This document shows positions 41,172 to 50,396 of a DNA stretch of 64,000 bases, piece by piece (the first letter of the stretch is position 1; the number at the start of each line of letters is the position of its first letter). Origin of the DNA: CAZOOK01 sp964581385. Lineage in GTDB: Bacteria > Pseudomonadota > Gammaproteobacteria > Nevskiales > Nevskiaceae. A program made the position numbers and the translations under genes. The notes under the pieces are model-generated. The model saw only the letters and a list, made by a program, of their open reading frames with translations. It searched no databases and was not told the DNA's origin. The stretch spans positions 7,960 to 71,959 of the forward strand of contig CAZOOK010000029.1 in assembly GCA_964581385.1 (NCBI GenBank). Direction: 5' to 3'.

Positions 41172-41990
41172 TTAAACTGCGCGACGGCGCTGCGCGTCCG
41201 TGTTTTCCGCGGTGCCGTCACCGGCGCGCGAGGAATCGCCGCTGCTATCGCCGCAAAATTCCGGCAACTCAAGCTTCGACAATTGCAGCTCAGGCATCCG
41301 TGAATCCATCTGGTGCAGCAGCTTGCACACCTGCGTGAGCCGCTCGTCGAGCACTTGGATATGCTCGAGCATGGCGCCGATGGCATTGGTGACCGGATCT
41401 GGCATGTCGCGCGTGAGCCCGTAGGCATCGAAGCCGAGCGTTTTGGCGATGGCGACGACTTTTTCCGATGGGGCTTTCGCTTCCTGCACGACGCGTGCGG
41501 GAATGCCGACGACCGTCGCGCCGGCCGGCACTTCCTTGACGACGACAGAATTGGAGCCGACGCGCGCGCCGTCACCAACCTTGAATGGACCAAGCACTTT
41601 CGCGCCGGCGCCAACGACAACATTGTCGCCGAGCGTGGGATGGCGCTTGCCTTTATTCCAGCTGACGCCGCCCAGCGTGACGCCGTGATAGAGGGTGCAA
41701 TCGTCGCCGATTTCCGCCGTCTCGCCGATGACTACGCCCATACCATGATCGATGAACAGCCGATGCCCAATGCGCGCGCCGGGATGAATCTCGATGCCAG
41801 TGATCCAGCGCGCGAGATTCGAGTTCAAACGCGCGAACCATTTGAAGCCGTGCATCCACAGCCAGTGACTGACACGATGTGCCCATACCGCCTGCAAACC
41901 CGGGTAGCAGGTGAGAACCTCCCAGGTGTTACGGGCAGCGGGATCGCGGTCGAAAACCGCGCGGATGTCTTCGCGGATACGGTCGAACAT
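41172..41990 (-). CDS. cysE: Serine O-acetyltransferase CysE
   Basis: Makes O-acetylserine, the precursor of cysteine. 272 residues (E. coli 273). N-terminal helical region (VLTCYPGLQAVWAHRVSHWLW) and a left-handed beta-helix of hexapeptide repeats (GARIGHRLFIDHGMGVVIGE, HPTLGDNVVVGAGAKVLGP), with the catalytic His in the helix. The C-terminal extension (LHQMDSRMPELQLSKLEL and a charged tail) is of the kind that in CysE ends in a CysK-binding peptide, but no terminal Ile is present. First gene of the cysE-iscA group; the regulator iscR is not adjacent. Confidence 0.95.
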   Translation of the reverse strand: MFDRIREDIRAVFDRDPAARNTWEVLTCYPGLQAVWAHRVSHWLWMHGFKWFARLNSNLARWITGIEIHPGARIGHRLFIDHGMGVVIGETAEIGDDCTLYHGVTLGGVSWNKGKRHPTLGDNVVVGAGAKVLGPFKVGDGARVGSNSVVVKEVPAGATVVGIPARVVQEAKAPSEKVVAIAKTLGFDAYGLTRDMPDPVTNAIGAMLEHIQVLDERLTQVCKLLHQMDSRMPELQLSKLELPEFCGDSSGDSSRAGDGTAENTDAQRRRAV

Positions 41991-42031
41991 GCGCGAATTT
42001 TACGCTTTATTGGTCTGCGCAGCCCGTTGTC

Positions 42032-43627
42032 TCAGTGTGGCGCGGACTCCGGCGCGATACGGAGATCCTTCGAATAGTGGATATCGGCGATGTTATTCTC
42101 CCAGCCGAGCACACGTGGCTTCACCAAGTGTTTGGATACATAGAAGGAAATCGGCAACACCGGAAGATCGGTAAGTACTTCGCGCTCAGCTGCTTCCAGC
42201 GTTCGCATGCGTCGCTGTGGATCGGGTTCTGCCGCGGCGCGGGCGAGCAGCGCATCGAACGTCGCACTCGCGTAGCCGGAAGCATTCATGCCGTGGTGTG
42301 AACCGAGGATCTCGAGAAAAGTGAGGGGATCGTTGTAGTCGCCAATCCATGATCCACGGAAAACCTGCGTTACCGCGCGCTGACGCCGATTTTGCAGAAA
42401 CACTTTCCATTCCTCATTGACCAACGACACATTGGCTCCAAGTGTCTGCTTCCACATCGCCGCCATCACAGTGGCAATGCGGCGATTGTCGTTCTGGGTG
42501 TTGTAACGAATTTCCACGTTGAGCGGATGCTGGGGCGAATAGCCGGCTTCGGCATACAGCCTGCGTGCCTCGCCGATACGACGCGGCCACGGCCAGTCCG
42601 CCCACGCCGTGCGCTGCGCTTCATAGCCAGGCATTCCCGGTAGTATCCACCCGGATGCGGGTACACCCGCACCCTGCATGACTTTGTCCACGATGATCGC
42701 CGGATCGATCGCCAGCACTAATGCCTCTCGCAGCTTCAGGTTGTCGCGGAACGGGGGCCGCGTCAGGTTGAAGCCGTAATAGGAAACACCGAGATAAGGC
42801 TCCAGATGCAGCTCACCACTCAGATGCGTCCGGATCCAGGGCAGCTGCGTCGCCTGAATGGTAGAAGTCACATCGAGTTCGCCGGCCCGGTAGCGCTTGA
42901 ATTCCGATCCCGCATCCTCGGTCGGAAAATATTCGACGCGGTCGATCGACGTGTGCATGTTGTCCCAGTAATAAGGATTGCGCTCCACCGTCACCCGCGC
43001 TTGCACAACCCACTCGACCAGACGATAGGCGCCGTTACCGACTAGCCTGTCCGCGCGCGCGAATTGCTCGCCGTATTTCTGCAGCGACGGGCGATGGATC
43101 GGATAAGTCGCCTGATGGTTGAGCAGGCCGAGAAAGTATGGCGTCGGCGCACGCAGGCGGATTTGCAGATCATGTGCATCGAGCGCGCTCACATGCAGCG
43201 CTTCCGGTGGCAAACGTCCTGCCGTTACTGCTTCAGCATTCTCGATGGGCGCGAGGATCTGCGCATAACCCGAACCGGTGCGCGGATCGGCGCTACGTCG
43301 CAATCCCGCGACGAAATCATCCGCAGTGACCGGATCGCCGTTGGACCAGCGCGCGTTCTCACGTAGATGGAACGTATAAACGCGCTCGTCGTTGCTGATT
43401 TCCCAACGATCTGCCGCGCCCGGAATGACATTGCCGTGCGGATCCTCGATCGTCAGTCCCTCATAGAGATCGCGCAGGATGTTCGCAGCGGGAACGCTCT
43501 GAGCTTTGTGGGGATCCAGGGTTTCGGGTTCGGCGTTGTTGCCGAGGCGCAGCACCCCCCCGGCCCAAACCTCGGAACCAAGGAAGATTAATAGAGTGCA
43601 GCAAACCGCACGAAAAATGCGGCTCAT
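42032..43627 (-). CDS. Oligopeptide ABC transporter periplasmic binding protein (OppA-like)
   Basis: 531 residues from ATG 43627, with a signal peptide ending about EVWA-G. Family 5 solute-binding protein: GNNAEPETLDPHKAQSVP, YEGLTIEDPHGNVIPGAAD and ENARWSNGDPVTADDFVAGL at the N-terminus. It closely resembles OppA/MppA in layout. No oppBCDF permease or ATPase genes are near, so it is an orphan or works with a permease elsewhere. It overlaps the EamA transporter gene by four bases, which makes the two one translational unit. Confidence 0.92.
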   Translation of the reverse strand: MSRIFRAVCCTLLIFLGSEVWAGGVLRLGNNAEPETLDPHKAQSVPAANILRDLYEGLTIEDPHGNVIPGAADRWEISNDERVYTFHLRENARWSNGDPVTADDFVAGLRRSADPRTGSGYAQILAPIENAEAVTAGRLPPEALHVSALDAHDLQIRLRAPTPYFLGLLNHQATYPIHRPSLQKYGEQFARADRLVGNGAYRLVEWVVQARVTVERNPYYWDNMHTSIDRVEYFPTEDAGSEFKRYRAGELDVTSTIQATQLPWIRTHLSGELHLEPYLGVSYYGFNLTRPPFRDNLKLREALVLAIDPAIIVDKVMQGAGVPASGWILPGMPGYEAQRTAWADWPWPRRIGEARRLYAEAGYSPQHPLNVEIRYNTQNDNRRIATVMAAMWKQTLGANVSLVNEEWKVFLQNRRQRAVTQVFRGSWIGDYNDPLTFLEILGSHHGMNASGYASATFDALLARAAAEPDPQRRMRTLEAAEREVLTDLPVLPISFYVSKHLVKPRVLGWENNIADIHYSKDLRIAPESAPH

Positions 43628-44541
43628 GCGTCTTCGCCGACAACGCTCCGGCTTTCCGGCATTACATAGCGATTGCCCAAAGCAACAACTACGACTCCTG
43701 ACAAGATTATGGCTGTACCGAACCATTGGCTGGGCGTCATATGCTCGCCGAGCAACAACCAGCCGAGCACCGCGGCAACCGCAGGATTCACGTAGGCAGT
43801 GGTTCCCAATTGCACCGGCGATACATGCCGGACAAGCCAGAAATAGGCGGCATAAGCGATACAGGAACCGAACACGATCAGATAAGCGAGCGCCCACATC
43901 ACATGCGGGCTCCACTGAAGAAGGCTCCAATCTCCGTGAATCGCCGCCAGCCCGTTCAGCACAACACCAGCGATCAGCATCTGCAGAGCGGCGACCATTA
44001 GGAACGGACAGTCTGTCGTGCGGCGACGCGCCAATATGGTTCCGAACGACCACAGCATCGGCGACAATAACAGCGCCAGATAAGCCGATAAGGGCGCCGC
44101 CTGCATGCGCCATCCAGCGCCGACGAGGACCGCGACACCGGCAAAGCCAAGCGCCAGACCCGCCAATGCCGTCGGCCGCAGCGATTCTCCGCGCGCGCCC
44201 AGAGAGCCGAACCATGCAGTCCACAACGCCGATGTCGCGACAATAAGCGCGGTCTGATTCGATGGAACCCAGTGTTCGCCCCACGTAACCAGACCATTCG
44301 CGGCCGCCGGCATAAGTAGTCCGGTCGCGGCAATCGTCATCCAGTCACGTCGCATGTGCGGTCCCTGTGGCCCGCGCTGCCCACGCAACCATCCGTATAA
44401 AAAGAGGAGAACGCCGGCCAGGAAAAAACGTGTGCCCGCGAGCGCCAACGGCGGAAAGTCACGGACGCCGACGCGAATCGCAAGATATGTGGAACCCCAG
44501 ATCAAATAGACGGCCGCGAATGCAAGTGTCTTCAATAGCAT
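43624..44541 (-). CDS. EamA-family drug/metabolite transporter (YedA-like)
   Basis: 305 residues with ten predicted membrane helices forming two five-helix EamA repeats. The start MLLKTLAFAAVYLIWGSTYL carries the YLIWGSTY signature, and the second repeat holds YAAYFWLVRHVSPVQLGTTA and NPAVAAVLGWLLLGE. Members export amino acids or small metabolites. The stop overlaps the start of the OppA-like gene. Substrate unknown. Confidence 0.92.
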   Translation of the reverse strand: MLLKTLAFAAVYLIWGSTYLAIRVGVRDFPPLALAGTRFFLAGVLLFLYGWLRGQRGPQGPHMRRDWMTIAATGLLMPAAANGLVTWGEHWVPSNQTALIVATSALWTAWFGSLGARGESLRPTALAGLALGFAGVAVLVGAGWRMQAAPLSAYLALLLSPMLWSFGTILARRRTTDCPFLMVAALQMLIAGVVLNGLAAIHGDWSLLQWSPHVMWALAYLIVFGSCIAYAAYFWLVRHVSPVQLGTTAYVNPAVAAVLGWLLLGEHMTPSQWFGTAIILSGVVVVALGNRYVMPESRSVVGEDA

Positions 44542-44612
44542 TCCTTACGTCGATTTCGTTGACTGAATAGGATCTGTGAACCGAATCAATAGCCGAATAA
44601 AGCAAGCTTTTT

Positions 44613-44948
44613 TTACTGTGATTCGGTGCCATATCGCTCGTTGGCGTCTTTGATATAGACGTTGAACTCCTCGATCGCCTTGTGCGCGGCATCTGCGTGT
44701 GCGCGCGCCAGTTTGCTCTCGACATCTACGTATGACTGCACGCAGTTCTTGTAACTCTCCAGATCACGGTGAAAGCGCTTTTGTTCGGATGAGGAGGGTT
44801 CGACGGTCGGCAATGGATCCGGCTGTTTGCAGGGATTCGGTTGCACTGTAGTGGATGCCTCAGGTTTTGCCGGAACAGCCGATTCGTCGGCCTGAGCAGT
44901 CCATATACAGCACAAAGCAATTGCTCCGAAAACGGTTGGCTTTAACAT
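44613..44948 (-). CDS. Small secreted protein, unknown
   Basis: 111 residues from ATG 44948. A signal peptide (MLKPTVFGAIALCCIWTAQA, cut before DES) is followed by a short Pro-rich stretch and a helical domain (EQKRFHRDLESYKNCVQSYV, then KLARAHADAAHKAIEEFNVY). Two cysteines (PNPCKQP and YKNCVQS) could form a disulfide. The function is not recognisable. It is separated from the EamA gene by 71 bases. Confidence 0.75.
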   Translation of the reverse strand: MLKPTVFGAIALCCIWTAQADESAVPAKPEASTTVQPNPCKQPDPLPTVEPSSSEQKRFHRDLESYKNCVQSYVDVESKLARAHADAAHKAIEEFNVYIKDANERYGTESQ

Positions 44949-45076
44949 TTCGCACCCCAGTCCACATATAGACCCATCGTGCCAACTATACCGCACCTCT
45001 TTCCTGGAATTGGCCGGAGAAAAGATGCCTGTGTGCGGAGCCATCCGAATCTCCGAGCGAATTGATAACGCAAATG

Positions 45077-45105
45077 AAAAAGCCGGCGCTGGAGGCCGGC
45101 CTTTT
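45077..45105 (-). terminator. Intrinsic terminator of the TonB-receptor unit
   Basis: On the minus strand, AAAAG-GCCGGC (45105-45095) pairs with GCCGGC (45087-45082), followed by TTTTTC. It lies 14 bases after the receptor stop. Confidence 0.85.
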
Positions 45106-45119
45106 CAAACAACCATCAC

Positions 45120-47852
45120 TCAGAATTTGAATTCGTATTGGACAAAGCCCTCCCGTCCAAATGAATTTGAATATGAAAGCGCGGCGCCGCTCGTAAATTG
45201 GTTCTGATCATCCGTAGGATCGAAGGGGGGATGTGCACCAAGAATGTTATTGACGCCCAGTCGGATCGTGCCTAAATCTCCCAATCGGCAATGCCCTTGT
45301 AAATTAATCTGCGTGAAGGACGGCATGTACTGCCCCTGCTCGGCGGGATTTGCTGAGTTCGCGCCAGGCACATGTGGTATGTAGAACCAAGTCGCATCAG
45401 CGCCGTACGGTCCACGAGTCCAATCAATGCTCGTAGTCCAACGATGGCGTGGGAAGGAGCCGTTTACCGCGCCGGTATTCAACAAAGACTCCTCCGGCGT
45501 TTCATTGTTCAGCTGGTACTTGAACGCAAACAAGTAAGTCATCGTGTACTGCACGCTAAACTTGCCGACAACGGTGATCGGGAAATCGTAGTTCACCTTT
45601 GTATCAAAACCTTTTTGACTTTGCCCCGCTGTATTCAAAGGACTCTCGGTCACTTGGGCGGTTTGACCCTGGAGTGTTCCTTGGCCATCGCGCTGAATCT
45701 CACCGCAGAGCTGCCCCGAATACGCGCACTGGTTCAGGATGAACTGTGCGGTGGGCGATTGCACTGCATCGCGAAGTTGTATGAAAAAGTAATCCCATGA
45801 CCAGGTGAGCCTTTCGACCGGCTCAACTGCGAATCCAAAGCTGTAGTTAATTCCCTTCTCCGAATTCAATTCAGGATTGCCAGTCGAAATGGACTTGACC
45901 GACTGAACAGGCGTATTGCAATCAGCGTGACCCGTATTTCCATCACCGACCGTACCGCCTTCGTTCTTGCAAAGCACTGTGTCGATCGCTGTTTCAAAAT
46001 TCGTCGTCTGCCCGCCGTAAAGACGCTGAATATCAGGTGCCCGAAAGGTGCTGCCGATGGATGCACGTAACAACACTGGTTTGACAGGACGATACTGCAA
46101 GGAACTCTGGGCGGTGAACTGGCCACCCGAATTGGTATTGTAGTTATCGTAGCGGCCAGCCATATTTAGCGTAAGCGGTTTCAGAATCGGCAGGCTGAAC
46201 TCCAAAGCCTCCGAGAGATGGCTACGGTTGCCCTGTGCACTGACTCCACCGTCAACACCTTGCCCCGATGAAGTGATCGGGTCGTCCAAATCTGAATACC
46301 ACTCTTTTTCGTAACCTAGATAAGCCGCCATCTGTACACTGCCACCTCGCAGAGAGGGGACATACGGTAACGGACCGCTTATGGTTCCATCGAGCGAAGT
46401 CGTCTGGGAAACCGCATGCGTCACCTTTAAGTATGACGATTTCTGTACAACATCCGCGGGAATCGGCTGCAGCAGATTGAGACCGGGAGCGTTGGGATCC
46501 GTGCAGGACGCCGTTGCCGCATCGTATTTACCACCACAGACCGCATTATTAAGTACGCTGGAAATGATGCTCGGAAAATCGTCATTGGATGTAATCTGAC
46601 TTCGCGTTACAGCTGTATCCCATTCATAGTCGTCGAAACCACCCTTTAAGCCGGTAAGTATGGAATATGTAATGTTGTTGACATCAGCGCCGCGTGGGCC
46701 AAACTCAACTGCGCGGCGATAAAAGTAGCCCGATCCAGACGTTGGCGCATAAACAGCTCCCGCGGGAATAAGCGGGCTGTAGTATGGAAAAGGCTCAAAT
46801 CGCGCCTCTGTCATTTGATTGGTGTAGAGCCCTTGCACATATAGCGTCGCCACGCTGAAACTGTGTTCGAAATGTGAGTAAAGGGTCGAACGATCAACGG
46901 CGGGATAAAGCTCACGATATTTTGCCCGGTCGAAACTGCAGGATAGTCCGGACAAGCCAATGACATCATTTAGTAGGGGTGAGGCAACCGTTATTCCTGC
47001 CCCGTTTAATAAACTCTGGCAATTTGACGCTGGTGTATTCACTCCGTTGTCGAAATCTAGATAATTGGCGCCATAGACGCTGTAGTTCTGTGTAATCGGG
47101 AGACCGGGCACAACATCGGATTGAGAATACCGGCGCTGCGATGCATGCAGCGGATCATTGTGAAAAATCTCGCCCGATATCACGATGCTATCTGATTCAT
47201 TAATGAATCCGTAGCTTAGCTGCGCGCGTTCATTGCCATAACCACCATGTTCCGTTCCACCTGCACGCACGCTACCCGCGAGTCCTTTGTACTTCTTCTT
47301 GGTAATAATATTAATGACACCGGAGATCGCATCGGATCCATAGATGGCCGAACCACCGGTCGTCAAAATTTCAATGCGATCAACGATCGCAGTCGGAATA
47401 CTCGATAAATCAACGAAATTGTCAGTTCCACTATCGGCAACTGGATAGACCGGCAATCGTCGGCCGTCCAGCAAAATCAGTGTTCGGCCAACGCCGAAGC
47501 CGCGCAAATCGACACCACTCGCGCCTGGCGTGAATCCAAAGGTATTGTTCTGCCCCAGCGAACCGCCGACATTGAGCGAAAGATTGTCGAACAACTGCTG
47601 AATTGTTGAAAAGCCTGCATTGGTAATCTGCTGGGAGGTAATTGTCTCGACCGGGGTTGGTCCTTCGGCTTCGACGCGACGGATGCGCGATCCGGTGACA
47701 ACGACGCCCTTCAGCTCAGTTGGGGTATTCGATGTGTTCGGGGGCGCAGAGTCTTGTGCGTATACAGATGCAATTACGTTCGGCCCCAGCGCTGATGCGA
47801 GCAAAGACAGCCTCACCGCCCTTCGGAACTGCCCCTGAAGATTAAGCTGCAT
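45120..47852 (-). CDS. TonB-dependent outer-membrane receptor
   Basis: 910 residues. Signal peptide (about 1-32, ending VYAQ-D), then a TonB-box region (LKGVVVTGSRI), a plug domain (about 55-180, SAIYGSDAISGVINIITKK) and a 22-strand barrel ending in the C-terminal aromatic YEFKF. It resembles the large group of TonB receptors that import oligosaccharides, peptides or nickel/iron complexes; nothing in the sequence fixes the ligand. A TPR-sulfotransferase gene is 144 bases upstream on the same strand. AT-richer third positions than the flanking genes suggest horizontal gain or weak codon selection. Confidence 0.92.
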   Translation of the reverse strand: MQLNLQGQFRRAVRLSLLASALGPNVIASVYAQDSAPPNTSNTPTELKGVVVTGSRIRRVEAEGPTPVETITSQQITNAGFSTIQQLFDNLSLNVGGSLGQNNTFGFTPGASGVDLRGFGVGRTLILLDGRRLPVYPVADSGTDNFVDLSSIPTAIVDRIEILTTGGSAIYGSDAISGVINIITKKKYKGLAGSVRAGGTEHGGYGNERAQLSYGFINESDSIVISGEIFHNDPLHASQRRYSQSDVVPGLPITQNYSVYGANYLDFDNGVNTPASNCQSLLNGAGITVASPLLNDVIGLSGLSCSFDRAKYRELYPAVDRSTLYSHFEHSFSVATLYVQGLYTNQMTEARFEPFPYYSPLIPAGAVYAPTSGSGYFYRRAVEFGPRGADVNNITYSILTGLKGGFDDYEWDTAVTRSQITSNDDFPSIISSVLNNAVCGGKYDAATASCTDPNAPGLNLLQPIPADVVQKSSYLKVTHAVSQTTSLDGTISGPLPYVPSLRGGSVQMAAYLGYEKEWYSDLDDPITSSGQGVDGGVSAQGNRSHLSEALEFSLPILKPLTLNMAGRYDNYNTNSGGQFTAQSSLQYRPVKPVLLRASIGSTFRAPDIQRLYGGQTTNFETAIDTVLCKNEGGTVGDGNTGHADCNTPVQSVKSISTGNPELNSEKGINYSFGFAVEPVERLTWSWDYFFIQLRDAVQSPTAQFILNQCAYSGQLCGEIQRDGQGTLQGQTAQVTESPLNTAGQSQKGFDTKVNYDFPITVVGKFSVQYTMTYLFAFKYQLNNETPEESLLNTGAVNGSFPRHRWTTSIDWTRGPYGADATWFYIPHVPGANSANPAEQGQYMPSFTQINLQGHCRLGDLGTIRLGVNNILGAHPPFDPTDDQNQFTSGAALSYSNSFGREGFVQYEFKF

Positions 47853-47996
47853 GATTTTCTCCCTTTATAAACGATGAGTGGCCCGCACGCATTTTTGATA
47901 GGCAAAAATTTGGCCAACATTTTAGATGCCACGGGATTTATCCTACGCCAAACTTCAATGTAATCAAATCACCAAGCAATAAACCCACCTTCCAAT

Positions 47997-49799
47997 TCAA
48001 CAGGCATAACCGAGCGCTTGGGCAACGGGGCGCACGATATCCTTGGCGGCACTCAATTCACCTTCGTAATGCCGCCATCTCGCGATCGCATCACCATAGA
48101 TCGGCTTCACTACCTGATCGTAGCTGGGTGTCCCGATAATGCGGTCACGCGCGTGCCGATAATACTGAAGCACTTCGGAATCCCACGGCAGGCCAAGAAA
48201 GTCGATAAGGGCGCGTGCCTGTGCTTCGGGTTCCGCGACCAGCTTTTCGTAATAAATGTCGTGGCATTGCAAAGTCAGTTCTGGTCGCTGGGCCAGCCAC
48301 AATCCAACTGTATCCCGATAGATCCTGCTTATTTCTTCGAGGTTCCAAAAGCCGTGTGAGTATTTCGTATAGCGAAATCGATTTACGAAGCAACTCAGAA
48401 TCGAATCAAGCGGATGACGCATGGCGAATATCCATTTGGCTTGCGGGAACAACCGTCTCAAGAGCTGCGCCTGACAAAGATTGAATGGATTCTTGTCGAC
48501 AAACGCGTTATTGGGATTCCTATCTATAAACTTGGCAACCGTTTGCCAATAGTGAAAACGCAGCCCAGCAATATCTTTCTCGCGCAGCGAAGCAATTGCC
48601 CGCGGATATCCAAGTGGCATGGTTCCGATGATTCTTATAAGGCTTTCGACGAGCGGCTTTTCCTCAAGGACGTCGATCTGCGGATGCGCATTCAGGATTT
48701 GATCGAGGAGCGTTGTACCAGATCGCGGGAATCCGACCAGAAATACGGGATCGGCGTCCATCGTTTCCTGTCGAGAGTACCCCTCAGAGGAAAGCGTGAT
48801 GAGGTCTTGCGACTCAGCAAGCCAGGGCAGGCCGCCTTCGATCTCGCATCCTGGGCAGATTCGCTCAAAAGTCTGGCGATCAATCGAATTGCCCAGCTGA
48901 AATGCTTTGTACGCCTCGGCATATCGGCCGGTTTGGTCAAGCATCCGCCCACGATCGAATTCGATTTGTGCGCAAAGATCCTCCGTTCCGGATTTGAATG
49001 GGCGCAATTCCTCACGCAGTTGACTCAGCAAAGCCAGGGCTTCGTCTGTTCGACCTGTACGCGCGATGACGCGCGCCTTGAGTGCCCGGCCAAATGGTCC
49101 CGGCGCCTCCAGATCGTCAAGCAGAGCGGCGGCGGCCTCGGAACGGTTGGTTCGCTCGAAAACATGCGCAAGATTTACCTTGATCGCAACGTTGCTCGGC
49201 GTTTCTGCGGCGGCTTGTACGAGAGCCACTTCCGCCTCCGGAAAAAGCGCCAGGCTGATACAAGCACGTGCGTACTCGTTTATCTCCTCAGCTTTTAAGC
49301 CGCGGACGTTCGCCAAGCTTTTTATGACCGTTTGTGCCTCTTCAATAAAGCTCAGTTCGATTAATGCCCGGGCTTCATAAATTGCCGCAACCTGCAGTCC
49401 TGGAGCATTGCGGCGCGCGGCTTTTAGTGCATCTGCCGCCTCTGAGTAGCGCTCAAGCTTGAATAAGACCAACCCCAAGTTAAAAAGGCAGGCCGGGTCG
49501 CTCGGTGCAATTCTTTTTGCCTCAGATAAACACTGATGGGCATCGTGCAATCGCTCTTGATGGAGAAGCAGAATACCCAGATACACCTTGAACTGAACCG
49601 CGGCGGGCGCGCGAGAAATCAACTCTCGAACAAGTGCCGTCGCTTCCTCGAAGCGCGACAGATTGGTAAGAGTCACTACAAGCAGTTCTACTGCATTGCG
49701 ATTATCGGGAAAACTCTTGATTAGCTTCCGGCAGATTTGTTCCGCTTCAGAAAAGCGACCGGACGAAAATTCCCGAAGTGCGTCTTTTAACGTCTCCAT
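47997..49799 (-). CDS. TPR-repeat sulfotransferase
   Basis: 600 residues from ATG 49799. The N-terminal half (about 1-320) is a run of tetratricopeptide repeats (FSSGRFSEAEQICRKLIKSF, LGLVLFKLERYSEAADALKA). The C-terminal half (about 345-590) is a sulfotransferase: the PAPS 5'-phosphosulfate loop PVFLVGFPRSGTTLLDQILN, and the 3'-phosphate region AMRHPLDSILSC. No signal peptide, so it is predicted to be cytoplasmic and uses PAPS made there. Acceptor unknown. The neighbouring TonB receptor is the natural functional partner. A longer frame to 49943 is not supported. Confidence 0.9.
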   Translation of the reverse strand: METLKDALREFSSGRFSEAEQICRKLIKSFPDNRNAVELLVVTLTNLSRFEEATALVRELISRAPAAVQFKVYLGILLLHQERLHDAHQCLSEAKRIAPSDPACLFNLGLVLFKLERYSEAADALKAARRNAPGLQVAAIYEARALIELSFIEEAQTVIKSLANVRGLKAEEINEYARACISLALFPEAEVALVQAAAETPSNVAIKVNLAHVFERTNRSEAAAALLDDLEAPGPFGRALKARVIARTGRTDEALALLSQLREELRPFKSGTEDLCAQIEFDRGRMLDQTGRYAEAYKAFQLGNSIDRQTFERICPGCEIEGGLPWLAESQDLITLSSEGYSRQETMDADPVFLVGFPRSGTTLLDQILNAHPQIDVLEEKPLVESLIRIIGTMPLGYPRAIASLREKDIAGLRFHYWQTVAKFIDRNPNNAFVDKNPFNLCQAQLLRRLFPQAKWIFAMRHPLDSILSCFVNRFRYTKYSHGFWNLEEISRIYRDTVGLWLAQRPELTLQCHDIYYEKLVAEPEAQARALIDFLGLPWDSEVLQYYRHARDRIIGTPSYDQVVKPIYGDAIARWRHYEGELSAAKDIVRPVAQALGYAC

Positions 49800-49940
49800 G
49801 GACCATTTTGTGCCGAACAATAAGCTTCTGCATAGAGAAGCCCGCGCGCAAAAATACCAGCGCGGTCCCTGCGCGGTGAGCTCACCATCTATTTCTGGAC
49901 AATGAGAATGCTGGGAGAATACTGGGGATACTGGCAAGCA

Positions 49941-49970
49941 CAAACAAAAACGGGCGCCGAAGCGCCCGTA
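49941..49970 (-). terminator. Terminator of the alpha ribosomal operon (after rplQ)
   Basis: On the minus strand ACGGGCGC (49969-49962), loop TTCG, GCGCCCGT (49957-49950), then TTTTTGTTTG. An eight-pair stem with the stable TTCG tetraloop, 20 bases after rplQ. Confidence 0.95.
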
Positions 49971-49990
49971 TTTCTACACGACGGTATTTA

Positions 49991-50377
49991 TTATTCAGCG
50001 GTCACGGCGGCGGATGTAACTAGGCGATCCACCAACTCGACATACGCCATCGGCGCATTGTCACCGGCACGGAAACCGCAGCGCAAGATTCGCATGTAAC
50101 CACCCGGACGCGTCTTGAAGCGCGGGCCGATCTCATTGAACAGCTTCTGCACTGCATCGCGATCACGCAGACGGTTGAACGCAATACGGCGGTTGGCGAC
50201 GCTGTCTTCCTTCGCGCGCGTGATCAGAGGCTCGGCGACGCGCCGCAGTTCCTTGGCTTTCGGCACCGTGGTACGGATCAGCTCATGCGTGAACAACGAG
50301 ATCGCCATGTTCTGCATAGCCGCCTTGCGGTGGCTGGTGGTACGACCGAGGCGTCGGCCGGCAACTTTGTGTCGCAT
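49991..50377 (-). CDS. rplQ: 50S ribosomal protein L17
   Basis: 128 residues (E. coli 127). Starts MRHKVAGRRLGRTTSHRKAA, the invariant L17 beginning, and contains ELIRTTVPKAKELRRVAEPL. Last gene of the alpha operon, 20 bases before a strong terminator. Confidence 0.98.
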   Translation of the reverse strand: MRHKVAGRRLGRTTSHRKAAMQNMAISLFTHELIRTTVPKAKELRRVAEPLITRAKEDSVANRRIAFNRLRDRDAVQKLFNEIGPRFKTRPGGYMRILRCGFRAGDNAPMAYVELVDRLVTSAAVTAE

Positions 50378-50396
50378 TGGAAAACTCCGGGGATGC

